Shown: positions 17,986 through 27,916, numbered from the stretch's first letter. The stretch is 64,000 bases of DNA from Methanobrevibacter sp. (GCF_017427765.1 NZ_JAFRSC010000022.1:49826-113825); one strand, 5' to 3'. Numbers and translations: made by a program. The notes: generated by a model not told the origin, from the letters alone.

Positions 17986-19533
17986 TTAAATTTCTGAAGA
18001 ACAATCTGCAGAATAGTTGTTGATTAAAACAGCACATTTGTCGATTGTTTCAGAATCTAATTTAATAGTACTGGTTTGGATTTTATTTAATAATTCTTCT
18101 ATGAATAAGTCTTCATCGGTTAAAGGCATATTAATTACAACAACTTCATTGTTGATAAACCCTACTAGCGGTTCGACAAAGCAATTTTTGATGTTGTTTT
18201 CATTTAAGAAGTTAATTAAATCTTCACCCAAACTTAAAGATTTTTGTTTGATTTTATTGTCTTGAGAGAATTTAGCTTGTTTTGTTGTGTATCTAAATCT
18301 TCTCATATTTCCATTGGTTGGAATTTCTTCAATTTTATCTTCATCAGATTCACTAGATCCTATTAAATTTAAATTTTCATTTTCAGATTCTAATCTAAGT
18401 TTTGGATTGTATTTCTGTGAGATAAGTGCATAAATTCCGGTTGGACCTACTACCAGGTGATTTATACTAGAGTTTGATGTTGGGGTTTTTACATTGTAGA
18501 ATACATAGAATTCTTCAGGTAAACTTAACAAGTGTTCTCTGATGATTCTTGTTCTTATTTCAGTTTCTTTCACATCTCTAGTTTTATAAATTCCATAACA
18601 TAAGATAATTACTCCAATGAACAAAGCAATTATTCCAATACCGCTGTTTATTAATAAGATTTCAATGATGCTTAAAATAAATATTACAGCACCTACAATG
18701 AGGATTGTAGTGTTAGTATCCATATTTTTGATATCGAAATCATCATATCCAGTACTTAAAAGTGAACCGGTACTTGAATCTCCAATTCCTGGTTCAGGCT
18801 CTGGAATTGCAAGTCTATCAATAAAACCACCTATAGATCTCTCAGAAGGTTTTTCAGCAGTATTTGGATAATATTCATTCATGCTTTTGAAAAATTCATT
18901 TTTAAGGAAGTTTTTCAAAATATTGTAATCATTAGTTTTTGGAAGAGCAAATTCTTTTCCAAATTTAGTTAAAACAGATTCAGGAATTGTGGTTCTTGCA
19001 GTTTTTGAACCTAATTCTTCTTCCTCTTTAATTTCTTGCTCTTTTTTTTCGGCATCTGCTATTTTTAGCATATTCTCTTCGGAGAAGAAATTTTCTAATC
19101 TGTTAGTAATTGATTTTAAGGAGAGTGTATTATCTTCTGTTTGTTCTTCTTCTACAGGGAGTTCCTGGGATTTATTTTCTTGTCTGATGGTTTTAATTTC
19201 TTTTTTTCTTTCTTCAACATATTTATCTAACTCTTCATTGAGCTGTTCATCTAAATATCTTAAAGATCCTCCACAACTATCACATTCATAGTCAAGTATG
19301 CTATCGCTGCTTCTTATTTTAAATTTTAATCCACAGTCTTCACATTGTACAATCTGTGAGTTATCATACTTGAATGAATCTATAAATGAGGAACGAGAAG
19401 AACTTTTATCATCAGAATATTCTTCTAAATATTCTAGGTCTCCTGCGCATGAAGAACACTCAAATGTTGATATATCGTCATCATCATCGAGTTGGTATTT
19501 TGCACCACAGTTCTTACAGCATACAACTTTCAT
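17986..19533 (-). CDS. Zinc-ribbon, membrane-anchored NERD-domain protein
   Basis: The 515-residue protein has two N-terminal zinc ribbons (C5/C8 with C26/C29, and C64/C67 with C84/C87), a charged coiled-coil region (about 95-180), a linker, two adjacent membrane segments (about 276-316) and a cytosolic NERD-type domain (about 335-430) with FYNVKTPTSN and HLVVGPTGIYALIS. NERD (nuclease-related) domains are distant PD-(D/E)XK relatives, but the catalytic residues here are unclear. It begins at ATG 19533 with no obvious partner gene. A role in DNA or RNA binding at the membrane is inference. Confidence 0.75.
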   Translation of the reverse strand: MKVVCCKNCGAKYQLDDDDDISTFECSSCAGDLEYLEEYSDDKSSSRSSFIDSFKYDNSQIVQCEDCGLKFKIRSSDSILDYECDSCGGSLRYLDEQLNEELDKYVEERKKEIKTIRQENKSQELPVEEEQTEDNTLSLKSITNRLENFFSEENMLKIADAEKKEQEIKEEEELGSKTARTTIPESVLTKFGKEFALPKTNDYNILKNFLKNEFFKSMNEYYPNTAEKPSERSIGGFIDRLAIPEPEPGIGDSSTGSLLSTGYDDFDIKNMDTNTTILIVGAVIFILSIIEILLINSGIGIIALFIGVIILCYGIYKTRDVKETEIRTRIIREHLLSLPEEFYVFYNVKTPTSNSSINHLVVGPTGIYALISQKYNPKLRLESENENLNLIGSSESDEDKIEEIPTNGNMRRFRYTTKQAKFSQDNKIKQKSLSLGEDLINFLNENNIKNCFVEPLVGFINNEVVVINMPLTDEDLFIEELLNKIQTSTIKLDSETIDKCAVLINNYSADCSSEI

Positions 19534-19709
19534 ATTATCCTCTTTAAATTACTTATGTTATTACTTTTTTATTTTGATTATTATATATCTTTCTAAAAAT
19601 AATGATTTTTAATTTTAAGATATAATTTTTTAAATTTTAAAAAGGGATGGAGATTCATTTAATTTAAAGAATAGTCTTTTTTAATCTAAATTTGAAAAAT
19701 TAGATGTAT

Positions 19710-21281
19710 CTAATAACTTGTTTTTTGATATAAATATAGATTATCAAATTGTTTAATTTCACTATAATTCTTTAGTTGGGGCTGTTTTGCATTTGAAATA
19801 TAGTAGGTAAGATTGCTTTCATCGATGGTTTCATGGCTGCCTGAAGGTATTCCGATTACATTGTCTCCAATCCACCATCTGTAAGGTCGTATATTATATG
19901 TTCCAATAGGGATATCCTGATAATCGGGGTTATTGTCTATGATATAATTTGAAATCTCTTCGGTAACCTGATACTGTGTTGTAGGCTCGAATGTTTCGGT
20001 AAATGCAAATCCCTGAACTGCAAATAAAACAATTAAAACTATTGGGATGATATTTCTGTTGATTCGGATTTTGCTGTTGATAATATCAATAGCTTTTATT
20101 GTAAAGTAAATCATTGCTGGAAATATTGGGATAATGTATCTGTTTACTCGGATATTGAGATATGTAAAAAAGATAATATTTGAAATTATCCAAACAAACA
20201 TTGCTATGCCTGTTTCATTGTCTGAATCTTTGCCCAGCAGATATAATCCAACACTAACAAGGAAGATTGTAACTAATGAAGTTATTCTTGTAAAGATTAA
20301 AGCGGATATCAAAAACAATGCTATTGGTATAGCATGCTTTTTTTCTAGTTTTGGTTTGGTGTCCTTTAGCCAAAGCAATGCGCCAATTATCAGTATTAAA
20401 ATAACTGTCCATGAAAGCACGGTCGGATTTTGAAGGACAGGATTTCCGTCAAATACTGTATGGGAATTTGAGATAAAATTAGGCAGATTTGTTAAATAAT
20501 AACTGTAATCCGGATTAAATGCAGGGTCGGTTGAAGATCCTGTTTGTCCGGAAGCCCGATCAAGCATCTGTCCGCCTCCGAACTGACCGTGACCCATAAC
20601 AAAAACTGTTGCAAAAATAATGATTCCAACTACCATTGAGATTGTTATTGCTTTGAAAACATGTTTTTTATCTTCTTTTTTTATTTTAAGGCCGTTTTCA
20701 TATATGTAAATAATTAATAATGCAGGGATTGTTAAAACAACAGTATACCTTGTAAATACGCTTAAAACAAAGAATAATCCTGCTAATGTGTAAAATTTAG
20801 GGTTCTTTTTAATAGCTATTATGCTGAATAACACTAACCAGATTGTCAGAGCAACTGCTGGGATATCTAAAGTTCCATTTGCAAGCCATGTTAAGTTTAA
20901 AGTGAGTGTTGAAAAGATTATTGAACCGGCTATGCTTAAAGTATTATCATAAAACTGTTTGAGAAGTAGATATAAACCAATATTGCCGAATATTGCGAAA
21001 AGTCCGGTAACAATAAATATTGCCAGTTTATCAACCAAACCGCATCTAAACAATAGTGATGTTAAAAAACAGACCACTGGAGACAGATATATGTTTTCTG
21101 TTGCATGAATGTTTGTTCCAGTAAAATAAAGTGCGTTTAAAAGATATAGGTATACATCAGAACAGCTTATTCCTAACTGCACATTGAAATTGATGTAATA
21201 TGTAACCAGAATTGCATTAAATATCAATAAACCTAATAAATAACGCATGTCTTGTTTTTTCAAATTAAAATCTTCAAACAT
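19710..21281 (-). CDS. Membrane GT-C glycosyltransferase (PMT/ArnT-like)
   Basis: The 523-residue protein has about 11-12 hydrophobic segments and the usual GT-C layout, with an acidic first extracellular loop (GISCSDVYLYLLNALYFTG), several loops facing the outside and a C-terminal hydrophilic domain (about 440-523). Enzymes of this type move sugars from polyprenyl-phosphate carriers to proteins or glycans at the outer face. The sequence fits family 39-like transferases, but donor and acceptor are unknown. It is 40 bp from the DGGGP synthase gene on the same strand. Confidence 0.78.
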   Translation of the reverse strand: MFEDFNLKKQDMRYLLGLLIFNAILVTYYINFNVQLGISCSDVYLYLLNALYFTGTNIHATENIYLSPVVCFLTSLLFRCGLVDKLAIFIVTGLFAIFGNIGLYLLLKQFYDNTLSIAGSIIFSTLTLNLTWLANGTLDIPAVALTIWLVLFSIIAIKKNPKFYTLAGLFFVLSVFTRYTVVLTIPALLIIYIYENGLKIKKEDKKHVFKAITISMVVGIIIFATVFVMGHGQFGGGQMLDRASGQTGSSTDPAFNPDYSYYLTNLPNFISNSHTVFDGNPVLQNPTVLSWTVILILIIGALLWLKDTKPKLEKKHAIPIALFLISALIFTRITSLVTIFLVSVGLYLLGKDSDNETGIAMFVWIISNIIFFTYLNIRVNRYIIPIFPAMIYFTIKAIDIINSKIRINRNIIPIVLIVLFAVQGFAFTETFEPTTQYQVTEEISNYIIDNNPDYQDIPIGTYNIRPYRWWIGDNVIGIPSGSHETIDESNLTYYISNAKQPQLKNYSEIKQFDNLYLYQKTSY

Positions 21282-21320
21282 TATGTATTACTCTCTTATT
21301 TATAACTATTTAATAATTAC

Positions 21321-22163
21321 TTAGATGGATCCAAATACAAATGCGACAAATGCTATCAGCATTCCTATTTTCAGGAGTTTGGAAGATTTGTGGGCAGTAT
21401 CTGGGTCTCTTGATTTTAAAATTAATATTGCTGAGTAAATAAATAAAATAACTGCTATAGCTATTACAAACAAATAAAAGATGCCGAAAATGTGGTTGTA
21501 ATAGAGTAGAGGGCATAATGCACAATCTATTATTATTAATGCCACTGCAATCAATGCGGGGATTTTATCACCGATCAGAATAGGAAGTGTCCTTGCGCCT
21601 TCTGATTTGTCCCCTTCGATATCTTCAATATCTTTTATTATCTCACGTGCTGTTGTCATTACGAATGCAAAAAATCCAAGATATATGGATGTGGATATTA
21701 TTGTTGGATTGTTTATTGTAAATCCTCCGAATACAAATCCAAAACCGGTCATAAATCCGACTGCCAGGTTTCCGATTAATGGTGTTGCTTTTAGTTTATA
21801 TGCATACAGATAAAGAATCACATCGGATATTAAAACAATTGCAAACGGAATCCAATTATGGGTTATATAACTGATTAAAAATCCGCAGACTGTTCCAAGT
21901 AAAAACAATAGATATCCGTAATTTCTCCCGGCTTGTAGTGAAATTCTTCCAGAAGGAATTGGCCGTTCGGGTTTGTTAATCAAATCGATATTGTAATCGA
22001 AATAATCATTAATAACGTTTCCTGCGGCAGTTTCAAAAAATACGGTTAACATTGCAAGAATAATTGGAATACTAATTGTTTTATCGATGATTGCTATTAA
22101 AATTATAGCTATGGCACCCATCATTGCATTGCCTGGTCTTAATATTTCTATATATGGATTCAT
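21321..22163 (-). CDS. Geranylgeranylglycerol-phosphate geranylgeranyltransferase (DGGGP synthase)
   Basis: This UbiA-family membrane prenyltransferase attaches the second geranylgeranyl chain during archaeal ether-lipid synthesis. The 280-residue chain has NVINDYFDYNIDLINKPERP (first Asp-rich motif, with the downstream PIPSGRIS) and IIKDIEDIEGD (second motif), plus 8-9 membrane segments. The length and motifs are normal. It is divergent from the inositol-phosphate synthase gene, another lipid-head-group gene. Confidence 0.92.
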   Translation of the reverse strand: MNPYIEILRPGNAMMGAIAIILIAIIDKTISIPIILAMLTVFFETAAGNVINDYFDYNIDLINKPERPIPSGRISLQAGRNYGYLLFLLGTVCGFLISYITHNWIPFAIVLISDVILYLYAYKLKATPLIGNLAVGFMTGFGFVFGGFTINNPTIISTSIYLGFFAFVMTTAREIIKDIEDIEGDKSEGARTLPILIGDKIPALIAVALIIIDCALCPLLYYNHIFGIFYLFVIAIAVILFIYSAILILKSRDPDTAHKSSKLLKIGMLIAFVAFVFGSI

Positions 22164-22209
22164 CTTATCTCTCTTAATATATGTTTTAGTAGCATTTTTG
22201 ACACAGTAG

Positions 22210-22257
22210 TTATGTTAAATAAGGCATACTTTTAAATAACTATAATGTATAACATAA
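22210..22257. promoter_or_regulatory. Inverted arms around the TATA box of the inositol-phosphate synthase gene
   Basis: TTATGTTA (22210-22217) and TAACATAA (22250-22257) are exact inverted copies flanking a TATA-like CTTTTAAATAAC (about 22229-22240). This is the divergent region between the DGGGP synthase and inositol-phosphate synthase genes. The TATA assignment is reasonable; the operator role is weakly supported in such AT-rich DNA. Confidence 0.3.
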
Positions 22258-22316
22258 TATTAGTATTTTATTTAATAAATTTATTACTTAAATTAATTAA
22301 TTAGCTGGTGTTATAT

Positions 22317-23411
22317 TTGAATAAAATTAAAATAGCTATTGTCGGAATAGGTAACTGTGCAAGTTCACTTATTCAAGGAATTCATTATTATGATGGTAAA
22401 AAGCCAGAAGATGCTATTGGACTTATGCATTGGGAAATTGGCGGATATGAACCTAGTGACATAGAAGTTGTCGCTGCTTTTGATGTTGACGCAAGAAAAG
22501 TTGGAAAAACTATTGATGAGGCAATTTTTGCAAAACCAAACTGTACTACTGTATTTCAAGAAGATATCCCAAAATATGACGTAAAAGTCAGTATGGGTCA
22601 TGTTTTGGACGGTGTTGCTGAGCACATGTCAAATTATGATGATGAGTATACATTTGTCGTAAGTGATGAAGATCCGGTTGATGTTGTTTCAGTTTTAAAG
22701 GAAAGCGGTGCTGAAATATTGGTAAATTACTTGCCTGTCGGTTCTGAAGAGGCAGCAAGATATTATGCACAATGTGCTCTTGATGCAGGAATAGCTTATG
22801 TTAACTGTATGCCTGTTTTCATTGTAAGTGATGATGAGTGGGATGCTAAATTCAAAGCTAAAGGAATTCCTATTGTTGGAGATGATATTAAAGCACAGAT
22901 TGGCGCTACTATCACTCACAGAACACTAGCTAGTTTATTCATGGATAGGGGAGTTAAATTAGATAAAACCTATCAAATCAATACTGGTGGTAACACTGAT
23001 TTTCTAAACATGCTTAATCGTGAAAGGTTGGATTCCAAAAAAGAATCAAAAACTGAAGCGGTTCAGTCTGTTTTAGATGAAAGAATGGCTGACCGTGATA
23101 TTCACATTGGTCCTAGTGATTACGTTCCATGGCAAAATGACAATAAGTTATGCTTCTTGAGAATGGAAGGCCGTACATTTGGTGACGTTCCGATGAACAT
23201 TGAGCTCAGATTAAGTGTTGAAGACTCTCCAAACTCAGCAGGCTGTGTTATCGATGCAGTAAGATGCTGTAAAATTGGTTTGGAAAGAGGTATTGGTGGA
23301 CAATTAACTTCTATTTCTTCTTATACTATGAAACATCCTCCAATACAAGTTACTGATGATGAAGCATATGAAAATGTTGAAAAATTCATTTCCGGTGAAT
23401 TGGAAAGATAA
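22317..23411 (+). CDS. Myo-inositol-1-phosphate synthase
   Basis: The enzyme converts glucose-6-phosphate to inositol-1-phosphate with NAD, feeding archaetidylinositol head groups. The 364-residue protein has a Rossmann start AIVGIGNCASSLIQG, INTGGNTDFLNM and the conserved C-terminal NSAGCVIDAVRCC. I chose the TTG at 22317 rather than the GTG at 22308, because GGTG at 22307-22310 is the ribosome binding site and the TTG lies 6 nt after it. The length is normal for the archaeal/actinobacterial class. A run of T follows the stop and probably terminates transcription. Confidence 0.93.
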   Translation: MNKIKIAIVGIGNCASSLIQGIHYYDGKKPEDAIGLMHWEIGGYEPSDIEVVAAFDVDARKVGKTIDEAIFAKPNCTTVFQEDIPKYDVKVSMGHVLDGVAEHMSNYDDEYTFVVSDEDPVDVVSVLKESGAEILVNYLPVGSEEAARYYAQCALDAGIAYVNCMPVFIVSDDEWDAKFKAKGIPIVGDDIKAQIGATITHRTLASLFMDRGVKLDKTYQINTGGNTDFLNMLNRERLDSKKESKTEAVQSVLDERMADRDIHIGPSDYVPWQNDNKLCFLRMEGRTFGDVPMNIELRLSVEDSPNSAGCVIDAVRCCKIGLERGIGGQLTSISSYTMKHPPIQVTDDEAYENVEKFISGELER

Positions 23412-23568
23412 TTTTTCAAATTTTTCTTTTCTTATTTTTTTTAATTTCTTTTTTTTAGTGTATGTTTAAACTATTTTATATTGTTAATTTATATAATACA
23501 AAAAACATATATTATAGTTGGATATTTTAAGATTATTTATAATTAAATTTTAAAAGAGGTGTAATTTA

Positions 23569-25278
23569 ATGGCAAAAGTAAGATTTACAGAAACAGCACT
23601 TCGTGATGCTCACCAGTCTTTGCTTGCAACTAGGATGAGAACAAGAGACATGATTCCTATTGCTGAAGAGATGGATAATGTCGGATACTTCTCTGTTGAA
23701 GCCTGGGGTGGAGCTACTTTTGATACTTGTATAAGATACCTGAACGAAGACCCGTGGGAAAGATTAAGACAATTAAAATCTGAATTCAACAAAACTCCTA
23801 TTCAAATGCTTTTAAGGGGACAGAATTTGGTTGGTTATAAACATTACCCTGATGATATTGTTACCAAATTCGTTGAAAAATCTTATGAAAATGGTGTTGA
23901 CATTTTCAGAATTTTTGATGCTTTAAACGATGTAAGGAACATGGAAAAAGCAATTAAAGTAGCTAAAGATCAGGGTGCACATGTTCAGGGTACTATCAGT
24001 TATACCATAAGTCCTGTACATACTTTGGAGGGTTTTGTAGAACTTGCAAAAGATCTTGAAGCTCTTGACTGTGATTCAGTAGCTATTAAAGACATGGCTG
24101 GTTTAATTACTCCTAAAGCTGCTTATGATTTGGTTTCTGCTTTAAAAGAAGAAACTGATTTGCTTGTAGATTTACACTGTCACTGTACCAGTGGTATGAC
24201 TCCAATAAGTTATTATGCGGCATGTCAGGCAGGTGTTGATATTTTGGATACTGCAATATCACCGCTTTCATGGGGAACAAGTCAGCCACCGACTGAAAGT
24301 ATGGTCGCAGCTCTTCAAGGTACCGAGTTTGATACTGGTCTTGATTTAAAATTATTAACTCATATTAAAAAATACTTTGATGATATTAAAGAAAAATATT
24401 TGGGTATTCTTGACCCGATTTCTGAAAGTATCGATGCAGACGTATTGTTATACCAAATTCCTGGTGGAATGCTTTCAAACCTCATATCTCAACTTAAGGA
24501 ACAAAATGCAATCGACAGATATGATGATGTGTTAGAGGAAATGCCTCGTGTTAGAAAAGACATGGGATATCCTCCACTTGTAACTCCAACAAGTCAGATT
24601 GTTGGTATTCAATCTGTAATGAATGTTTTAGGTGGCGAAAGATACAAAACTGTATCAAAAGAGGTTAAAGAATATATGAAAGGTATGTACGGTAAGACTC
24701 CTGCTCCTGTAAATGAAGAAATATCTAAAAAGATTATCGGTGATGAGGAAGTTATTACTTGCAGACCTGCAGATTTAATTGAACCTGAATTCGAAAAATT
24801 CAAATCAGAAGGTAAAGAGCAAGGTTTCATTGAATCTGATGAAGATGTTTTGACTTATGCTTTATATCCTCAAGTTGCTCCAAGATTCCTTAAAGGAGAA
24901 GCTGAAGAGGAAGAACTTCTACCTCCTCACTCACTTCCGGATGAGGGAATTGAAATTCCAACAGAATATAACGTTGAAGTCGACGGGGACATTTTCGAAG
25001 TTAAAATCATGCCTACCGGATTTATGGACGTTAGCGAAGGCAACCAAAGACCTGTCGGAAACGTTGAAGGTGGAGTAATATCTTCAATGCAGGGAATGAT
25101 TATTAAACTCAACGTCAATGTTGGAGATACAGTTGAAAAAGGCGATAATATCGGGGTCATTGAAGCTATGAAGATGGAAAACGATATCCAATCTGAATTC
25201 GATGGAACAGTTGAAGAAATTTTCGTAGAACCTGGTGATGCTGTAAGTATCGGCGATATTTTAATGGTTATCAAATAG
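23569..25278 (+). CDS. pycB: Pyruvate carboxylase subunit B
   Basis: PycB carries the carboxyltransferase domain and biotin carrier that carboxylate pyruvate to oxaloacetate, the anaplerotic entry to the methanogen incomplete reductive TCA path. The 569-residue protein shows the barrel start RDAHQSLLATRMRT, metal-binding DLHCHCTSGM, the PYC_OADA-like middle (about 290-450) and a C-terminal biotinyl domain with EAMKMEN (biotinylated Lys). It begins at ATG 23569 after GAGGTG. The biotin carboxylase subunit PycA is not in the window. Confidence 0.96.
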   Translation: MAKVRFTETALRDAHQSLLATRMRTRDMIPIAEEMDNVGYFSVEAWGGATFDTCIRYLNEDPWERLRQLKSEFNKTPIQMLLRGQNLVGYKHYPDDIVTKFVEKSYENGVDIFRIFDALNDVRNMEKAIKVAKDQGAHVQGTISYTISPVHTLEGFVELAKDLEALDCDSVAIKDMAGLITPKAAYDLVSALKEETDLLVDLHCHCTSGMTPISYYAACQAGVDILDTAISPLSWGTSQPPTESMVAALQGTEFDTGLDLKLLTHIKKYFDDIKEKYLGILDPISESIDADVLLYQIPGGMLSNLISQLKEQNAIDRYDDVLEEMPRVRKDMGYPPLVTPTSQIVGIQSVMNVLGGERYKTVSKEVKEYMKGMYGKTPAPVNEEISKKIIGDEEVITCRPADLIEPEFEKFKSEGKEQGFIESDEDVLTYALYPQVAPRFLKGEAEEEELLPPHSLPDEGIEIPTEYNVEVDGDIFEVKIMPTGFMDVSEGNQRPVGNVEGGVISSMQGMIIKLNVNVGDTVEKGDNIGVIEAMKMENDIQSEFDGTVEEIFVEPGDAVSIGDILMVIK

Positions 25279-25333
25279 ATAACCTTTTAATTTCTTTTTT
25301 TTATTAATTTTTTTAGATATTTTGGGTGATTGT

Positions 25334-26332
25334 ATGAAAGATATTTTTGATAAATGTCAATTTGGAAATTTGGAGCTTAATGGTCGTATTGTGAGAACCG
25401 GTACATGGGAAACCGAAACCGAAGAAGGGGGCTTTTTAACTCCTGCGATTTATGACAGATATGAAAAAATTGCAAGCAGTGGAACCGGATTGATAGTATC
25501 TGAAATTTTTGCACTTGACCATAAGGACAGATTTTTTGAATATTCCTCAAATTTAAATTATAGGGGTTTTATTAAAGATTATCAGATAGTTACAGACATT
25601 GCCCACAAATATGATGTGCCTATTTTAGGCCAATTGGCGTTTTTCTATTATGATGATGGAGACAATCAAAAAGTGGAAGCTAATGAAATTACTGAAGAGG
25701 GAATCCGTAAATTGCAGGCTGAAGTAATTATGGCTGCTAAAAAGTTCTCATTTGCAGGTTTTGACGGTATCCAGATTAATATGGGAAACAATTTTTATTT
25801 GTCCCGTTTCATGAATCCTTACTTCAATCAAAGAACAGATAAATATGGTGGAAACACTGAAAACCGTGTGAGAATTTCTGCCGAGATTATCAAGGTCATT
25901 AAAAAGACTATGGATATACATGTAAGTTGCAGAATCAATCCATGGGATGTAAGAAAAGGTGGGGTCACTGCAGATGAAAGTATAGCTATTGCTAAAGAGC
26001 TGGAAAAAGCGGGTGCTGACAGTATTCAGCTTACTGCAAGAACAATCTCTTACCTTTATGATGGAAATGATAAGCATCCGTTTTTAGTTTATGTGGATAA
26101 ATTAATTGATGAATTGGATATTCCCGTTGTTTTGGGTGGATCTCTAAGGGATATGAATACAATCAATGAAGTATTGAACAATACTGATGTTGAATTCGTG
26201 TCCATGTCTAAGCCATTCGTAGCGCAAGCTGACTTTTTGGCTGATTGGAAAGCTAACGGGGAAGGAGAATCAATCTGTTACAGCTGTAATAATTGTTATA
26301 GTAAAAAGAAAAGTACTTGTTTTAAATATTAA
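25334..26332 (+). CDS. NADH:flavin oxidoreductase, old yellow enzyme family
   Basis: The 332-residue FMN TIM-barrel protein resembles OYE/2,4-dienoyl-CoA reductase-type N-terminal domains: GNLELNGRIVRTGTWE, YFNQRTDKYGG (about 160-175, the conserved block) and SMSKPFVAQ near the phosphate-binding end. The C-terminus has a cysteine-rich tail (CYSCNNCYSKKKSTC), like the Fe-S-binding linker of longer family members that carry a further FAD domain, which is absent here. The ATG at 25334 fits the GGTGATTG ribosome binding site better than the upstream TTG. Substrate unknown. Confidence 0.85.
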   Translation: MKDIFDKCQFGNLELNGRIVRTGTWETETEEGGFLTPAIYDRYEKIASSGTGLIVSEIFALDHKDRFFEYSSNLNYRGFIKDYQIVTDIAHKYDVPILGQLAFFYYDDGDNQKVEANEITEEGIRKLQAEVIMAAKKFSFAGFDGIQINMGNNFYLSRFMNPYFNQRTDKYGGNTENRVRISAEIIKVIKKTMDIHVSCRINPWDVRKGGVTADESIAIAKELEKAGADSIQLTARTISYLYDGNDKHPFLVYVDKLIDELDIPVVLGGSLRDMNTINEVLNNTDVEFVSMSKPFVAQADFLADWKANGEGESICYSCNNCYSKKKSTCFKY

Positions 26333-26369
26333 AGGTACCAACTAATTTTTCTTTAAATATTGGTCGGTA
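26331..26369. repeat. Repeat unit on the 3' side of the AAA ATPase gene
   Basis: This 39-bp stretch ends with a 27-28 bp segment (TAATTTT, CTTT, AAATATTGGTCGGTA) that closely matches 27701-27727 on the other side of the ATPase gene (differences: one extra T, one missing G, GG to AG). It overlaps the stop codon of the OYE gene and lies 13 bp before the ATPase stop. The two copies are in the same orientation. Confidence 0.6.
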
Positions 26370-26382
26370 CTATTTGTACAGT

Positions 26383-27582
26383 TTAGTTTAAGTCTTCAGT
26401 AGTCAAGAAATCTATTAGATTGATGTGTTTTATTCCATCTCGTGATCTATCGAATTGATCCATGGTTATGATATATTTTGGGTAATGGTCTTTGATTTTT
26501 GAAAATGGCCTAAATTCTCTTTCAATTGTTTCGTCTGTTTCAAGCAAATAGCTTACTTGAACATAAATGGTTTCTTTATGTTTTCGGCATACAAAATCAA
26601 CTTCAAACTCGTTGGTTTTTCCAATTGTTATTTTCCATCCTCTTCTTAAAAATTCAAAATAAACAATGTTTTCCATTGCTCTTCCAATATTGTCTATGTT
26701 TCCTTTTGCCTTTGCTTCACAAAATCCATGGTCAGTCACATAATATTTTTCATTGAATTTCAAAATGCCTTTGCCTTCTAAATCTTCTCTTTTTACTTTT
26801 TTTATAAAGCATGCATTTTCTAAGTATTTTAGGTAGTTTGTTATTGTTTTGTTTGAAATTTTCATATTCATTTCTTTTTTGTAGTATTGCGCTATGCTTG
26901 AAGCTGAGAATACATTTCCGATGTTGTCAAAAATGAATGTGGTTAATCTCTCGAGATTGTCTATGTCTCGTATTTGATATCTTTTAACGATGTCCTTGTA
27001 GAATATGGAGTTGAATAAATCATCTAAATAGTTTATTTTTTGTGTTTCGCCGAGGTCAAATGTTTGTGGCATTCCTCCATATTGGAGGTATTCATTAAAT
27101 AAGTCTAAACTGCTTGATTTTTGATGGTAATCTAGGAATTCCTGATAGGAAAATGGGTACATTTTTATTTCATAATATCGTCCTGTCAAATGTGTTGCCA
27201 GTTCTCCAGACAGTAAATTTGAGTTTGAACCTGTGATGTAAATATCACAGTTATAATCAACTTTGTATCCTGCAATTGAGCGTTCCCATTTTTTAACATT
27301 TTGGATTTCATCAAAAAATAGATATATTTTTCCTTTTTTATTTTTCATTGATTTTTCAACGATTTTGTCCAGTTCATTATTGTTCTTGATGTTTTTATAT
27401 TTTTTACTGTCAAAATTAATGAGTATGATGTTGTGTTCTTTTACTCCTCTTTTAATGAGTTCTTCTTTGATTAGTCCTAGCATGTAAGATTTTCCACATC
27501 TTCTAATTCCTGTGATTACTTTAATCAAGTCGTTGTCAATTAATGGGATGATTTGTTTTAAATATAACTCTCGTTGAATCAT
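26383..27582 (-). CDS. AAA ATPase with DUF4143-type C-terminal domain
   Basis: The 399-residue protein has a Walker A GIRRCGKSYML (about residues 25-35), a Walker B IYLFFDEIQN (about 105-115), sensor-like YITGSNSNLLSGELATHL and a C-terminal winged-helix/nuclease-like DUF4143 region with FEVDFVCRKHKETIYVQVSY. This family is widespread, highly copied and sporadic in archaea and bacteria; its role is not settled, with mobile or toxin-like behaviour proposed. The gene is bracketed by related direct repeats, which suggests it arrived as a unit. Confidence 0.85.
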   Translation of the reverse strand: MIQRELYLKQIIPLIDNDLIKVITGIRRCGKSYMLGLIKEELIKRGVKEHNIILINFDSKKYKNIKNNNELDKIVEKSMKNKKGKIYLFFDEIQNVKKWERSIAGYKVDYNCDIYITGSNSNLLSGELATHLTGRYYEIKMYPFSYQEFLDYHQKSSSLDLFNEYLQYGGMPQTFDLGETQKINYLDDLFNSIFYKDIVKRYQIRDIDNLERLTTFIFDNIGNVFSASSIAQYYKKEMNMKISNKTITNYLKYLENACFIKKVKREDLEGKGILKFNEKYYVTDHGFCEAKAKGNIDNIGRAMENIVYFEFLRRGWKITIGKTNEFEVDFVCRKHKETIYVQVSYLLETDETIEREFRPFSKIKDHYPKYIITMDQFDRSRDGIKHINLIDFLTTEDLN

Positions 27583-27610
27583 GATAATATTATATTTTTT
27601 TAGGTATATA

Positions 27611-27727
27611 ATACTAACTTTTTTATTTTCTTAAAATTTTAGTCTTATATTACTAACTTTTTATTTAAATTCAAATGTCAGGTTTTTAATACTGGCTTTT
27701 TAATTTTCTTTGAAATATTAGTCGGTA
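27611..27727. repeat. Three 39-bp imperfect tandem repeats upstream of the AAA ATPase gene
   Basis: Units start at 27611, 27650 and 27689 with an exact 39-bp period, marked by ACTAAC at 27613 and 27652 and ACTGGC at 27691. Each starts with a core like TACTAACTTTTTTATTTT, and two of three end with TTAGTC (27640 and 27719). Unit 3 closely matches the single unit at 26331-26369 beyond the other end of the gene. The array lies 29 to 145 bp upstream of the ATPase start and may be its promoter or insertion scar. Confidence 0.6.
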
Positions 27728-27916
27728 TAACCTAAAACCTGTTTTAAAATTTAATCACTAATTTTTCCTCTTTTGTTATTTCAATTTTTTCAAATGTTCT
27801 TATGGGATATGTTTTGAAATTAGATTTTTATATTTTTAAATTTAATTTTTCTTTTTCATTATTGTTATTTTTATATAATAACCTTAATTCTTCTTTTTTT
27901 AATCATTTTAAGATGC

